The translations under genes were made by a program, and so were the position numbers. DNA of 64,000 nucleotides from assembly GCA_949358305.1 (NCBI GenBank), contig OX442314.1, positions 65,357,369 to 65,421,368 of the forward strand, read 5' to 3'. Positions 1 through 13,100 of this stretch are shown here, in pieces. Numbering within the stretch: the stretch's first letter is position 1; every line of letters starts with the position of its first letter. This DNA is from Strigamia acuminata (lineage: Eukaryota > Arthropoda > Chilopoda > Geophilomorpha > Linotaeniidae). A model generated the notes under the pieces. The model saw only the letters and a list, made by a program, of their open reading frames with translations. It ran no database searches and was not told where the DNA came from.

Positions 1-3000
1 GATGTCTCTAAAACTTACATTGGAGCCTTCTACTAAGGTTTAAACACTATTTCTGAACATTCAGAGACATTGGTCTTGTGGTGTTTGTGCTAAGTCAACT
101 GTGATGAGATCAAAAGTCTATTCTCCCAAATCATTGGTTGGATGTTTCTAAAATTTACATTGGAGCCTTCTACTAAGGTTTAAACACTATTTCTGAACAT
201 TCAGAGACATTGGTCTTGTGGTGTTTGTGCTAAGTCAACTGTGATGAGATCAAAAGTCTATTCTCCTAAATCAATGGTTGAATGTTTCTAAAACTTACAT
301 TGGAGCCTTCTACTAAGGTTTAAACACTATTTCTGAACATTCAGAGACATTGGACTTGTGGTGTTTGTGCTAAGTCAACTGTGATGAGATCAAAAGTCTA
401 TTCTCCCAAATCATTGGTTGGATGTTTCTAAAACTTACATTGGAGCCTTCTACTAAGGTTTAAACACTATTTCTGAACATTCAGAGACATTGGACTTGTG
501 GTGTTTGTGGTAAGTCAACTGTGATGAGATCAAAAGTCTATTCTCCCAAATCATTGGTTGGATGTTTCTAAAACTTACATTGGAGCCTTCTACTAAGGTT
601 TAAACACTATTTCTAAACATTCAGAGACATTGGTGTTTGTGCTAAGTCAACTGCGATCTGAAATGAGCTCAAAATTTTTTTTTCAAAATTTATTGCTTGG
701 GTGTCGCTAAAACTTACATTTAAGGCTTCTACAAAGGTTTAAACACTATTTATAAACATTCAGACACATTGGACTTGTGGTGTTTGTGCTAAGTCAACTG
801 TGATGAGATCAAAAGTCTATTCTCCCAAATCATTGGTTGGATGTCTCTAAAACTTACATTGGAGCCTTCTACTAAGGTTTAAACACTATTTCTGAACATT
901 CAGAGACATTGGTCTTGTGGTGTTTGTGCTAAGTCAACTGTGATTAGATCAAAAGTCTATTCTCCCAAATCATTGGTTGGATGTCTCTAAAACTTACATT
1001 GGAGCCTTCTACTAAGGTTTAAACACTATTTCTGAACATTCAGAGACATTGGTCTTGTGGTGTTTGTGCTAAGTCAACTGTGATGAGATCAAAAGTCTAT
1101 TCTCCCAAATCATTGGTTGGATGTTTCTAAAATTTACATTGGAGCCTTCTACTAAGGTTTAAACACTATTTCTGAACATTCAGAGACATTGGTCTTGTGG
1201 TGTTTGTGCTAAGTCAACTGTGATGAGATCAAAAGTCTATTCTCCTAAATCAATGGTTGAATGTTTCTAAAACTTACATTGGAGCCTTCTACTAAGGTTT
1301 AAACACTATTTCTGAACATTCAGAGACATTGGACTTGTGGTGTTTGTGCTAAGTCAACTGTGATGAGATCAAAAGTCTATTCTCCCAAATCATTGGTTGG
1401 ATGTTTCTAAAACTTACATTGGAGCCTTCTACTAAGGTTTAAACACTATTTCTGAACATTCAGAGACATTGGACTTGTGGTGTTTGTGCTAAGTCAACTG
1501 TGATGAGATCAAAAGTCTATTCTCCCAAATCATTGGTTGGATGTTTCTAAAACTTACATTGGAGCCTTCTACTAAGGTTTAAACACTATTTCTGAACATT
1601 CAGAGACATTGGTGTTTGTGCTAAGTCAACTGCGATCTGAAATGAGCTCAAAATTTTTTTTTCAAAATTTATTGCTTGGGTGTTGCTAAAACTTACATCT
1701 ACAAAGGTTTAAACACTATTTATAAACATTCAGACACATTGGACTTGTGGTGTTTGTGCTAAGTCAACTGTGATGAGATCAAAAGTCTATTCTCCCAAAT
1801 CATTGGTTGGATGTTTCTAAAACTTACATTAGAGCCTTCTACTAAGGTTTAAACACTATTTCTAAACATTCAGAGACATTGGTCTTGTGGTGTTTGTGCT
1901 AAGTCAACTGTGATTAGATCAAAAGTCTATTCTCCCAAATCATTGGTTGGATGTTTCTAAAACTTACATTGGAGCCTTCTACTAAGGTTTAAACACTATT
2001 TCTGAACATTCAGAGACATTGGTCTTGTGGTGTTTGTGCTAAGTCAACTGTGATGAGATCAAAAGTCTATTCTCCTAAATCAATGGTTGAATGTTTCTAA
2101 AACTTACATTGGAGCCTTCTACTAAGGTTTAAACACTATTTCTGAACATTCAGAGACATTGGACTTGTGGTGTTTGTGCTAAGTCAACTGTGATGAGATC
2201 AAAAGTCTATTCTCCCAAATCATTGGTTGGATGTTTCTAAAACTTACATTGGAGCCTTCTACTAAGGTTTAAACACTATTTCTGAACATTCAGAGACATT
2301 GGACTTGTGGTGTTTGTGCTAAGTCAACTGTGATGAGATCAAAAGTCTATTCTCCCAAATCATTGGTTGGATGTTTCTAAAACTTACATTGGAGCCTTCT
2401 ACTAAGGTTTAAACACTATTTCTGAACATTCAGAGACATTGGTGTTTGTGCTAAGTCAACTGCGATCTGAAATGAGCTCAAAATTTTTTTTTCAAAATTT
2501 ATTGCTTGGGTGTTGCTAAAACTTACATTTAAGGCTTCTACAAAGGTTTAAACACTATTTATAAACATTCAGACACATTGGACTTGTGGTGTTTGTGCTA
2601 AGTCAACTGTGATGAGATCAAAAGTCTATTCTTCCAAATCATTGGTTGGATGTTTCTAAAACTTACATTGGAGCCTTCTACTAAGGTTTAAACACTATTT
2701 CTGAACATTCAGAGACATTGGTGTTTGTGCTAAGTCAACTGCGATCTGAAATGAGCTCAAAATTTTTTTTTCAAAATTTATTGCTTGGGTGTTGCTAAAA
2801 CTTACATCTACAAAGGTTTAAACACTATTTATAAACATTCAGACACATTGGACTTGTGGTGTTTGTGCTAAGTCAACTGTGATGAGATCAAAAGTCTATT
2901 CTCCCAAATCATTGGTTGGATGTTTCTAAAACTTACATTAGAGCCTTCTACTAAGGTTTAAACACTATTTCTAAACATTCAGAGACATTGGTTTTGTGGT

Positions 3001-3521
3001 GTTTGTGCTAAGTCAACTGTGATTAGATCAAAAGTCTATTCTCCCAAATCATTGGTTGGATGTTTCTAAAACTTACATTGGAGCCTTCTACTAAGGTTTA
3101 AACACTATTTCTGAACATTCAGAGACATTGGTCTTGTGGTGTTTGTGCTAAGTCAACTGTGATGAGATCAAAAGTCTATTCTCCTAAATCAATGGTTGAA
3201 TGTTTCTAAAACTTACATTGGAGCCTTCTACTAAGGTTTAAACACTATTTCTGAACATTCAGAGACATTGGACTTGTGGTGTTTGTGCTAAGTCAACTGT
3301 GATGAGATCAAAAGTCTATTCTCCCAAATCATTGGTTGGATGTTTCTAAAACTTACATTGGAGCCTTCTACTAAGGTTTAAACACTATTTCTGAACATTC
3401 AGAGACATTGGACTTGTGGTGTTTGTGCTAAGTCAACTGTGATGAGATCAAAAGTCTATTCTCCCAAATCATTGGTTGGATGTTTCTAAAACTTACATTG
3501 GAGCCTTCTACTAAGGTTTAA
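1..3521. repeat. Satellite array, 140-bp monomer (left array, part 1)
   Basis: Head-to-tail tandem repeat with a 140-bp unit; successive units start at 1, 141 and 281. Two variant classes are interspersed. One lacks the 8 bp TCTTGTGG (or ACTTGTGG) and is 132 bp long. The other is divergent, with CGATCTGAAATGAGCTC followed by a T run and TTGCTTGGGTG. Monomers are otherwise nearly identical, so the array was homogenised recently. There are no unique spacers and no ORF. It ends at the TTAA target of the MITE. Long near-identical satellite of this kind is typical of (peri)centromeric or other heterochromatin; which one is not shown by the sequence. Confidence 0.97.
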
Positions 3522-4153
3522 CACTAGAACGGCCGGAATTTCGGCCTACCTAGAACGGCCGAAACCGGTTAAAATGACCGGTTGCAATAACGTGAACAGT
3601 ACGTGCACCAAATGTGCAAAATACTTTTACAATACGTGCACAATACGTGTAAACAACGTTTTGGCATCAAATTGATTCAATAACACGCAAAATATGCGAA
3701 GAAAATACCAAAACAAAAATTGATGGTTATTATAAAACCTGATAAAATTAAATTTCCGTTTTTAATTTTATCAGATTTTATAAAAGCCATCAATTTTTGT
3801 TTTGGTATTTTCTTCGCAAGTTTCGCGTGTTACTGAATCAGTTTGATGCCAAAACGTTGTATGCACATATTGTGCACGTTTGGTGCACGTTTGGTGCACG
3901 TTTAGTGCAGTTTGGTGCACGTATTGTTCAGGTGATTTCAACCGGTCATTTTAACCGGTTTCGGCCGTTCTAGGTCAATTCACTTTTTTTTTATTATTTC
4001 TTAAGAAAAATTCAACTTTGGATGATTTATGACATAAAGCATCATAAATCAGCTAAAGTCACAAATTAGCAGCACCGTAAACCCATTGGGTTTATTGCTG
4101 CAGCTGTTTAAACAGCTGTTCCGGTCAAAATGACCGGTCTGGCCGTTCTAGTG
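3522..4153. mobile_element. Non-autonomous piggyBac-like foldback MITE in satellite
   Basis: A 632-bp non-satellite block interrupts a monomer precisely. It is flanked by TTAA on both sides (3518-3521 and 4154-4157), where the uninterrupted satellite has a single TTAA. The ends are inverted repeats, CACTAGAACGGCC and GGCCGTTCTAGTG. TTAA duplication plus short terminal inverted repeats is the hallmark of piggyBac-type transposition. There is no transposase ORF. Most of the interior is a large imperfect palindrome (about 3549-3974) whose arms carry a second copy of the tip, CTAGAACGGCC, at 3550 and 3963. Smaller hairpins lie at about 4021-4056 and 4099-4117. Family assignment rests on the target site and ends only. 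Confidence 0.85.
3549..3974. repeat. Long inverted repeat (inner foldback) of the MITE
   Basis: The left arm runs from CCTAGAACGGCCGAAACCGG and the right arm ends CCGGTTTCGGCCGTTCTAGG. The arms pair imperfectly over roughly 200 bp, meeting near TTTCCG at about 3755. Tandem GTGCAC-containing units occur in the right arm (about 3877-3920). As RNA this would form a long hairpin. Confidence 0.8.
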
Positions 4154-7100
4154 TTAAACACTATTTCTGAACATTCAGAGACATTGGTGTTTGTGCTAAG
4201 TCAACTGTGATGAGATCAAAAGTCTATTCTCCCAAATCATTGGTTGGATGTTTCTAAAACTTACATTGGAGCCTTCTACTAAGGTTTAAACACTATTTCT
4301 GAACATTCAGAGACATTGGTCTTGTGGTGTTTGTGCTAAGTCAACTGCAATGTGAAATGAACTCAAAATTTTTTTTTCAAAATTTATTGCTTGGGTGTTG
4401 CTAAAACTTATATTGAAGGCTTCTACTAAGGTTTAAACACTATTTCTGAACGTTCAGAGACATTGGACTTGTGGTGTTTGTGCTAAGTCAACTGTGATGA
4501 GATCAAAAGTCTATTCTCTCAAATCATTGGTTGGATGTTTCTAAAACTTACATTGGAGCCTTCTACTAAGGTTTAAACACTATTTCTGAACATTCAGAGA
4601 CATTGGTCTTGTGGTGTTTGTGCTAAGTCAACTGTGATGAGATCAAAAGTCTATTCTCCTAAATCATTGGTTGAATGTTTCTAAAACTTACATTGGAGCC
4701 TTCTACTAAGGTTTAAACACTATTTCTGAACATTCAGAGACATTGGACTTGTGGTGTTTCTGCTAAGTCAACTGTGATGAGATCAAAAGTCTATTCTCCC
4801 AAATCATTGGTTGGATGTTTCTAAAACTTACATTGGAGCCTTCTACTAAGGTTTAAACACTATTTCTGAACATTCAGAGACATTGGACTTGTGGTGTTTG
4901 TGCTAAGTCAACTGTGATGAGATCAAAAGTCTATTCTCCCAAATCATTGGTTGGATGTTTCTAAAACTTACATTGGAGCCTTCTACTAAGGTTTAAACAC
5001 TATTTCTGAACATTCAGAGACATTGGTGTTTGTGCTAAGTCAACTGTGATGAGATCAAAAGTCTATTCTCCCAAATCATTGGTTGGATGTTTCTAAAACT
5101 TACATTGGAGCCTTCTACTAAGGTTTAAACACTATTTCTGAACATTCAGAGACATTGGACTTGTGGTGTTTGTGCTAAGTCAACTGTGATGAGATCAAAA
5201 GTCTATTCTCCCAAATCATTGGTTGGATGTTTCTAAAACTTACATTGGAGCCTTCTACTAAGGTTTAAACACTATTTCTGAACATTCAGAGACATTGGAC
5301 TTGTGGTGTTTGTGCTAAGTCAACTGTGATGAGATCAAAAGTCTATTCTCCCAAATCATTGGTTGGATGTTTCTAAAACTTACATTGGAGCCTTCTACTA
5401 AGGTTTAAACACTATTTCTGAACATTCAGAGACATTGGTGTTTGTGCTAAGTCAACTGTGATGAGATCAAAAGTCTATTCTCCCAAATCATTGATTGGAT
5501 GTTTCTAAAACTTACATTGGAGCCTTCTACTAAGGTTTAAACACTATTTCTGAACATTCAGAGACATTGGACTTGTGGTGTTTGTGCTAAGTCAACTGTG
5601 ATTAGATCAAAAGTCTATTCTCCCAAATCATTGGTTGGATGTCTCTAAAACTTACATTGGAGCCTTCTACTAAGGTTTAAACACTATTTCTGAACATTCA
5701 GAGACATTGGTCTTGTGGTGTTTGTGCTAAGTCAACTGTGATGAGATCAAAAGTCTATTCTCCCAAATCATTGGTTGGATGTTTCTAAAATTTACATTGG
5801 AGCCTTCTACTAAGGTTTAAACACTATTTCTGAACATTCAGAGACATTGGTCTTGTGGTGTTTGTGCTAAGTCAACTGTGATGAGATCAAAAGTCTATTC
5901 TCCTAAATCAATGGTTGAATGTTTCTAAAACTTACATTGGAGCCTTCTACTAAGGTTTAAACACTATTTCTGAACATTCAGAGACATTGGACTTGTGGTG
6001 TTTGTGCTAAGTCAACTGTGATGAGATCAAAAGTCTATTCTCCCAAATCATTGGTTGGATGTTTCTAAAACTTACATTGGAGCCTTCTACTAAGGTTTAA
6101 ACACTATTTCTGAACATTCAGAGACATTGGTGTTTGTGCTAAGTCAACTGCGATCTGAAATGAGCTCAAAATTTTTTTTTCAAAATTTATTGCTTGGGTG
6201 TTGCTAAAACTTACATCTACAAAGGTTTAAACACTATTTATAAACATTCAGACACATTGGACTTGTGGTGTTTGTGCTAAGTCAACTGTGATGAGATCAA
6301 AAGTCTATTCTCCCAAATCATTGGTTGGATGTTTCTAAAACTTACATTAGAGCCTTCTACTAAGGTTTAAACACTATTTCTAAACATTCAGAGACATTGG
6401 TCTTGTGGTGTTTGTGCTAAGTCAACTGTGATTAGATCAAAAGTCTATTCTCCCAAATCATTGGTTGGATGTTTCTAAAACTTACATTGGAGCCTTCTAC
6501 TAAGGTTTAAACACTATTTCTGAACATTCAGAGACATTGGTCTTGTGGTGTTTGTGCTAAGTCAACTGTGATGAGATCAAAAGTCTATTCTCCTAAATCA
6601 ATGGTTGAATGTTTCTAAAACTTACATTGGAGCCTTCTACTAAGGTTTAAACACTATTTCTGAACATTCAGAGACATTGGACTTGTGGTGTTTGTGCTAA
6701 GTCAACTGTGATGAGATCAAAAGTCTATTCTCCCAAATCATTGGTTGGATGTTTCTAAAACTTACATTGGAGCCTTCTACTAAGGTTTAAACACTATTTC
6801 TGAACATTCAGAGACATTGGACTTGTGGTGTTTGTGCTAAGTCAACTGTGATGAGATCAAAAGTCTATTCTCCCAAATCATTGGTTGGATGTTTCTAAAA
6901 CTTACATTGGAGCCTTCTACTAAGGTTTAAACACTATTTCTGAACATTCAGAGACATTGGTGTTTGTGCTAAGTCAACTGCGATCTGAAATGAGCTCAAA
7001 ATTTTTTTTTCAAAATTTATTGCTTGGGTGTTGCTAAAACTTACATCTACAAAGGTTTAAACACTATTTATAAACATTCAGACACATTGGACTTGTGGTG

Positions 7101-10100
7101 TTTGTGCTAAGTCAACTGTGATGAGATCAAAAGTCTATTCTCCCAAATCATTGGTTGGATGTTTCTAAAACTTACATTAGAGCCTTCTACTAAGGTTTAA
7201 ACACTATTTCTAAACATTCAGAGACATTGGTCTTGTGGTGTTTGTGCTAAGTCAACTGTGATTAGATCAAAAGTCTATTCTCCTAAATCAATGGTTGAAT
7301 GTTTCTAAAACTTACATTGGAGCCTTCTACTAAGGTTTAAACACTATTTCTGAACATTCAGAGACATTGGACTTGTGGTGTTTGTGCTAAGTCAACTGTG
7401 ATGAGATCAAAAGTCTATTCTCCCAAATCATTGGTTGGATGTTTCTAAAACTTACATTGGAGCCTTCTACTAAGGTTTAAACACTATTTCTGAACATTCA
7501 GAGACATTGGACTTGTGGTGTTTGTGCTAAGTCAACTGTGATGAGATCAAAAGTCTATTCTCCCAAATCATTGGTTGGATGTTTCTAAAACTTACATTGG
7601 AGCCTTCTACTAAGGTTTAAACACTATTTCTGAACATTCAGAGACATTGGTGTTTGTGCTAAGTCAACTGCGATCTGAAATGAGCTCAAAATTTTTTTTT
7701 CAAAATTTATTGCTTGGGTGTTGCTAAAACTTACATTTAAGGCTTCTACAAAGGTTTAAACACTATTTATAAACATTCAGACACATTGGACTTGTGGTGT
7801 TTGTGCTAAGTCAACTGTGATGAGATCAAAAGTCTATTCTTCCAAATCATTGGTTGGATGTTTCTAAAACTTACATTGGAGCCTTCTACTAAGGTTTAAA
7901 CACTATTTCTGAACATTCAGAGACATTGGTGTTTGTGCTAAGTCAACTGCGATCTGAAATGAGCTCAAAATTTTTTTTTCAAAATTTATTGCTTGGGTGT
8001 TGCTAAAACTTACATCTACAAAGGTTTAAACACTATTTATAAACATTCAGACACATTGGACTTGTGGTGTTTGTGCTAAGTCAACTGTGATGAGATCAAA
8101 AGTCTATTCTCCCAAATCATTGGTTGGATGTTTCTAAAACTTACATTAGAGCCTTCTACTAAGGTTTAAACACTATTTCTAAACATTCAGAGACATTGGT
8201 CTTGTGGTGTTTGTGCTAAGTCAACTGTGATTAGATCAAAAGTCTATTCTCCCAAATCATTGGTTGGATGTTTCTAAAACTTACATTGGAGCCTTCTACT
8301 AAGGTTTAAACACTATTTCTGAACATTCAGAGACATTGGTCTTGTGGTGTTTGTGCTAAGTCAACTGTGATGAGATCAAAAGTCTATTCTCCTAAATCAA
8401 TGGTTGAATGTTTCTAAAACTTACATTGGAGCCTTCTACTAAGGTTTAAACACTATTTCTGAACATTCAGAGACATTGGACTTGTGGTGTTTGTGCTAAG
8501 TCAACTGTGATGAGATCAAAAGTCTATTTTCCCAAATCATTGGTTGGATGTTTCTAAAACTTACATTGGAGCCTTCTACTAAGGTTTAAACACTATTTCT
8601 GAACATTCAGAGACATTGGACTTGTGGTGTTTGTGCTAAGTCAACTGTGATGAGATCAAAAGTCTATTCTCCCAAATCATTGGTTGGATGTTTCTAAAAC
8701 TTACATTGGAGCCTTCTACTAAGGTTTAAACACTATTTCTGAACATTCAGAGACATTGGTCTTGTGGTGTTTGTGCTAAGTCAACTGCAATGTGAAATGA
8801 ACTCAAAATTTTTTTTTCAAAATTTATTGCTTGGGTGTTGCTAAAACTTATATTGAAGGCTTCTACTAAGGTTTAAACACTATTTCTGAACGTTCAGAGA
8901 CATTGGACTTGTGGTGTTTGTGCTAAGTCAACTGTGATGAGATCAAAAGTCTATTCTCTCAAATCATTGGTTGGATGTTTCTAAAACTTACATTGGAGCC
9001 TTCTACTAAGGTTTAAACACTATTTCTGAACATTCAGAGACATTGGTCTTGTGGTGTTTGTGCTAAGTCAACTGTGATGAGATCAAAAGTCTATTCTCCT
9101 AAATCATTGGTTGAATGTTTCTAAAACTTACATTGGAGCCTTCTACTAAGGTTTAAACACTATTTCTGAACATTCAGAGACATTGGACTTGTGGTGTTTC
9201 TGCTAAGTCAACTGTGATGAGATCAAAAGTCTATTCTCCCAAATCATTGGTTGGATGTTTCTAAAACTTACATTGGAGCCTTCTACTAAGGTTTAAACAC
9301 TATTTCTGAACATTCAGAGACATTGGTGTTTGTGCTAAGTCAACTGTGATGAGATCAAAAGTCTATTCTCCCAAATCATTGGTTGGATGTTTCTAAAACT
9401 TACATTGGAGCCTTCTACTAAGGTTTAAACACTATTTCTGAACATTCAGAGACATTGGACTTGTGGTGTTTGTGCTAAGTCAACTGTGATGAGATCAAAA
9501 GTCTATTCTCCCAAATCATTGGTTGGATGTTTCTAAAACTTACATTGGAGCCTTCTACTAAGGTTTAAACACTATTTCTGAACATTCAGAGACATTGGAC
9601 TTGTGGTGTTTGTGCTAAGTCAACTGTGATGAGATCAAAAGTCTATTCTCCCAAATCATTGGTTGGATGTTTCTAAAACTTACATTGGAGCCTTCTACTA
9701 AGGTTTAAACACTATTTCTGAACATTCAGAGACATTGGTGTTTGTGCTAAGTCAACTGTGATGAGATCAAAAGTCTATTCTCCCAAATCATTGATTGGAT
9801 GTTTCTAAAACTTACATTGGAGCCTTCTACTAAGGTTTAAACACTATTTCTGAACATTCAGAGACATTGGACTTGTGGTGTTTGTGCTAAGTCAACTGTG
9901 ATTAGATCAAAAGTCTATTCTCCCAAATCATTGGTTGGATGTCTCTAAAACTTACATTGGAGCCTTCTACTAAGGTTTAAACACTATTTCTGAACATTCA
10001 GAGACATTGGTCTTGTGGTGTTTGTGCTAAGTCAACTGTGATGAGATCAAAAGTCTATTCTCCCAAATCATTGGTTGGATGTTTCTAAAACTTACATTGG

Positions 10101-13100
10101 AGCCTTCTACTAAGGTTTAAACACTATTTCTGAACATTCAGAGACATTGGACTTGTGGTGTTTGTGCTAAGTCAACTGTGATGAGATCAAAAGTTTATTC
10201 TCCCAAATCATTGGTTGGATGTTTCTAAAACTTACATTGGAGCCTTCTACTAAGGTTTAAACACTATTTCTGAACATTCAGAGACATTGGTGTTTGTGCT
10301 AAGTCAACTGTGATGAGATCAAAAGTCTATTCTCCCAAATCATTGGTTGGATGTTTCTAAAACTTACATTGGAGCCTTCTACTAAGGTTTAAACACTATT
10401 TCTGAACATTCAGAGACATTGGTCTTGTGGTGTTTGTGCTAAGTCAACTGCAATGTGAAATGAACTCAAAATTTTTTTTTCAAAATTTATTGCTTGGGTG
10501 TTGCTAAAACTTATATTGAAGGCTTCTACTAAGGTTTAAACACTATTTCTGAACGTTCAGAGACATTGGACTTGTGGTGTTTGTGCTAAGTCAACTGTGA
10601 TGAGATCAAAAGTCTATTCTCTCAAATCATTGGTTGGATGTTTCTAAAACTTACATTGGAGCCTTCTACTAAGGTTTAAACACTATTTCTGAACATTCAG
10701 AGACATTGGTCTTGTGGTGTTTGTGCTAAGTCAACTGTGATGAGATCAAAAGTCTATTCTCCTAAATCATTAGTTGAATGTTTCTAAAACTTACATTGGA
10801 GCCTTCTACTAAGGTTTAAACACTATTTCTGAACATTCAGAGACATTGGACTTGTGGTGTTTCTGCTAAGTCAACTGTGATGAGATCAAAAGTCTATTCT
10901 CCCAAATCATTGGTTGGATGTTTCTAAAACTTACATTGGAGCCTTCTACTAAGGTTTAAACACTATTTCTGAACATTCAGAGACATTGGACTTGTGGTGT
11001 TTGTGCTAAGTCAACTGTGATGAGATCAAAAGTCTATTCTCCCAAATCATTGGTTGGATGTTTCTAAAACTTACATTGGAGCCTTCTACTAAGGTTTAAA
11101 CACTATTTCTGAACATTCAGAGACATTGGTGTTTGTGCTAAGTCAACTGTGATGAGATCAAAAGTCTATTCTCCCAAATCATTGGTTGGATGTTTCTAAA
11201 ACTTACATTGGAGCCTTCTACTAAGGTTTAAACACTATTTCTGAACATTCAGAGACATTGGACTTGTGGTGTTTGTGCTAAGTCAACTGTGATGAGATCA
11301 AAAGTCTATTCTCCCAAATCATTGGTTGGATGTTTCTAAAACTTACATTGGAGCCTTCTACTAAGGTTTAAACACTATTTCTGAACATTCAGAGACATTG
11401 GACTTGTGGTGTTTGTGCTAAGTCAACTGTGATTAGATCAAAAGTCTATTCTCCCAAATCATTGGTTGGATGTCTCTAAAACTTACATTGGAGCCTTCTA
11501 CTAAGGTTTAAACACTATTTCTGAACATTCAGAGACATTGGTCTTGTGGTGTTTGTGCTAAGTCAACTGTGATGAGATCAAAAGTCTATTCTCCCAAATC
11601 ATTGGTTGGATGTTTCTAAAATTTACATTGGAGCCTTCTACTAAGGTTTAAACACTATTTCTGAACATTCAGAGACATTGGTCTTGTGGTGTTTGTGCTA
11701 AGTCAACTGTGATGAGATCAAAAGTCTATTCTCCTAAATCAATGGTTGAATGTTTCTAAAACTTACATTGGAGCCTTCTACTAAGGTTTAAACACTATTT
11801 CTGAACATTCAGAGACATTGGACTTGTGGTGTTTGTGCTAAGTCAACTGTGATGAGATCAAAAGTCTATTCTCCCAAATCATTGGTTGGATGTTTCTAAA
11901 ACTTACATTGGAGCCTTCTACTAAGGTTTAAACACTATTTCTGAACATTCAGAGACATTGGTGTTTGTGCTAAGTCAACTGCGATCTGAAATGAGCTCAA
12001 AATTTTTTTTTCAAAATTTATTGCTTGGGTGTTGCTAAAACTTACATCTACAAAGGTTTAAACACTATTTATAAACATTCAGACACATTGGACTTGTGGT
12101 GTTTGTGCTAAGTCAACTGTGATGAGATCAAAAGTCTATTCTCCCAAATCATTGGTTGGATGTTTCTAAAACTTACATTAGAGCCTTCTACTAAGGTTTA
12201 AACACTATTTCTAAACATTCAGAGACATTGGTCTTGTGGTGTTTGTGCTAAGTCAACTGTGATTAGATCAAAAGTCTATTCTCCCAAATCATTGGTTGGA
12301 TGTTTCTAAAACTTACATTGGAGCCTTCTACTAAGGTTTAAACACTATTTCTGAACATTCAGAGACATTGGTCTTGTGGTGTTTGTGCTAAGTCAACTGT
12401 GATGAGATCAAAAGTCTATTCTCCTAAATCAATGGTTGAATGTTTCTAAAACTTACATTGGAGCCTTCTACTAAGGTTTAAACACTATTTCTGAACATTC
12501 AGAGACATTGGACTTGTGGTGTTTGTGCTAAGTCAACTGTGATGAGATCAAAAGTCTATTCTCCCAAATCATTGGTTGGATGTTTCTAAAACTTACATTG
12601 GAGCCTTCTACTAAGGTTTAAACACTATTTCTGAACATTCAGAGACATTGGACTTGTGGTGTTTGTGCTAAGTCAACTGTGATGAGATCAAAAGTCTATT
12701 CTCCCAAATCATTGGTTGGATGTTTCTAAAACTTACATTGGAGCCTTCTACTAAGGTTTAAACACTATTTCTGAACATTCAGAGACATTGGTGTTTGTGC
12801 TAAGTCAACTGCGATCTGAAATGAGCTCAAAATTTTTTTTTCAAAATTTATTGCTTGGGTGTTGCTAAAACTTACATCTACAAAGGTTTAAACACTATTT
12901 ATAAACATTCAGACACATTGGACTTGTGGTGTTTGTGCTAAGTCAACTGTGATGAGATCAAAAGTCTATTCTCCCAAATCATTGGTTGGATGTTTCTAAA
13001 ACTTACATTAGAGCCTTCTACTAAGGTTTAAACACTATTTCTAAACATTCAGAGACATTGGTCTTGTGGTGTTTGTGCTAAGTCAACTGTGATTAGATCA

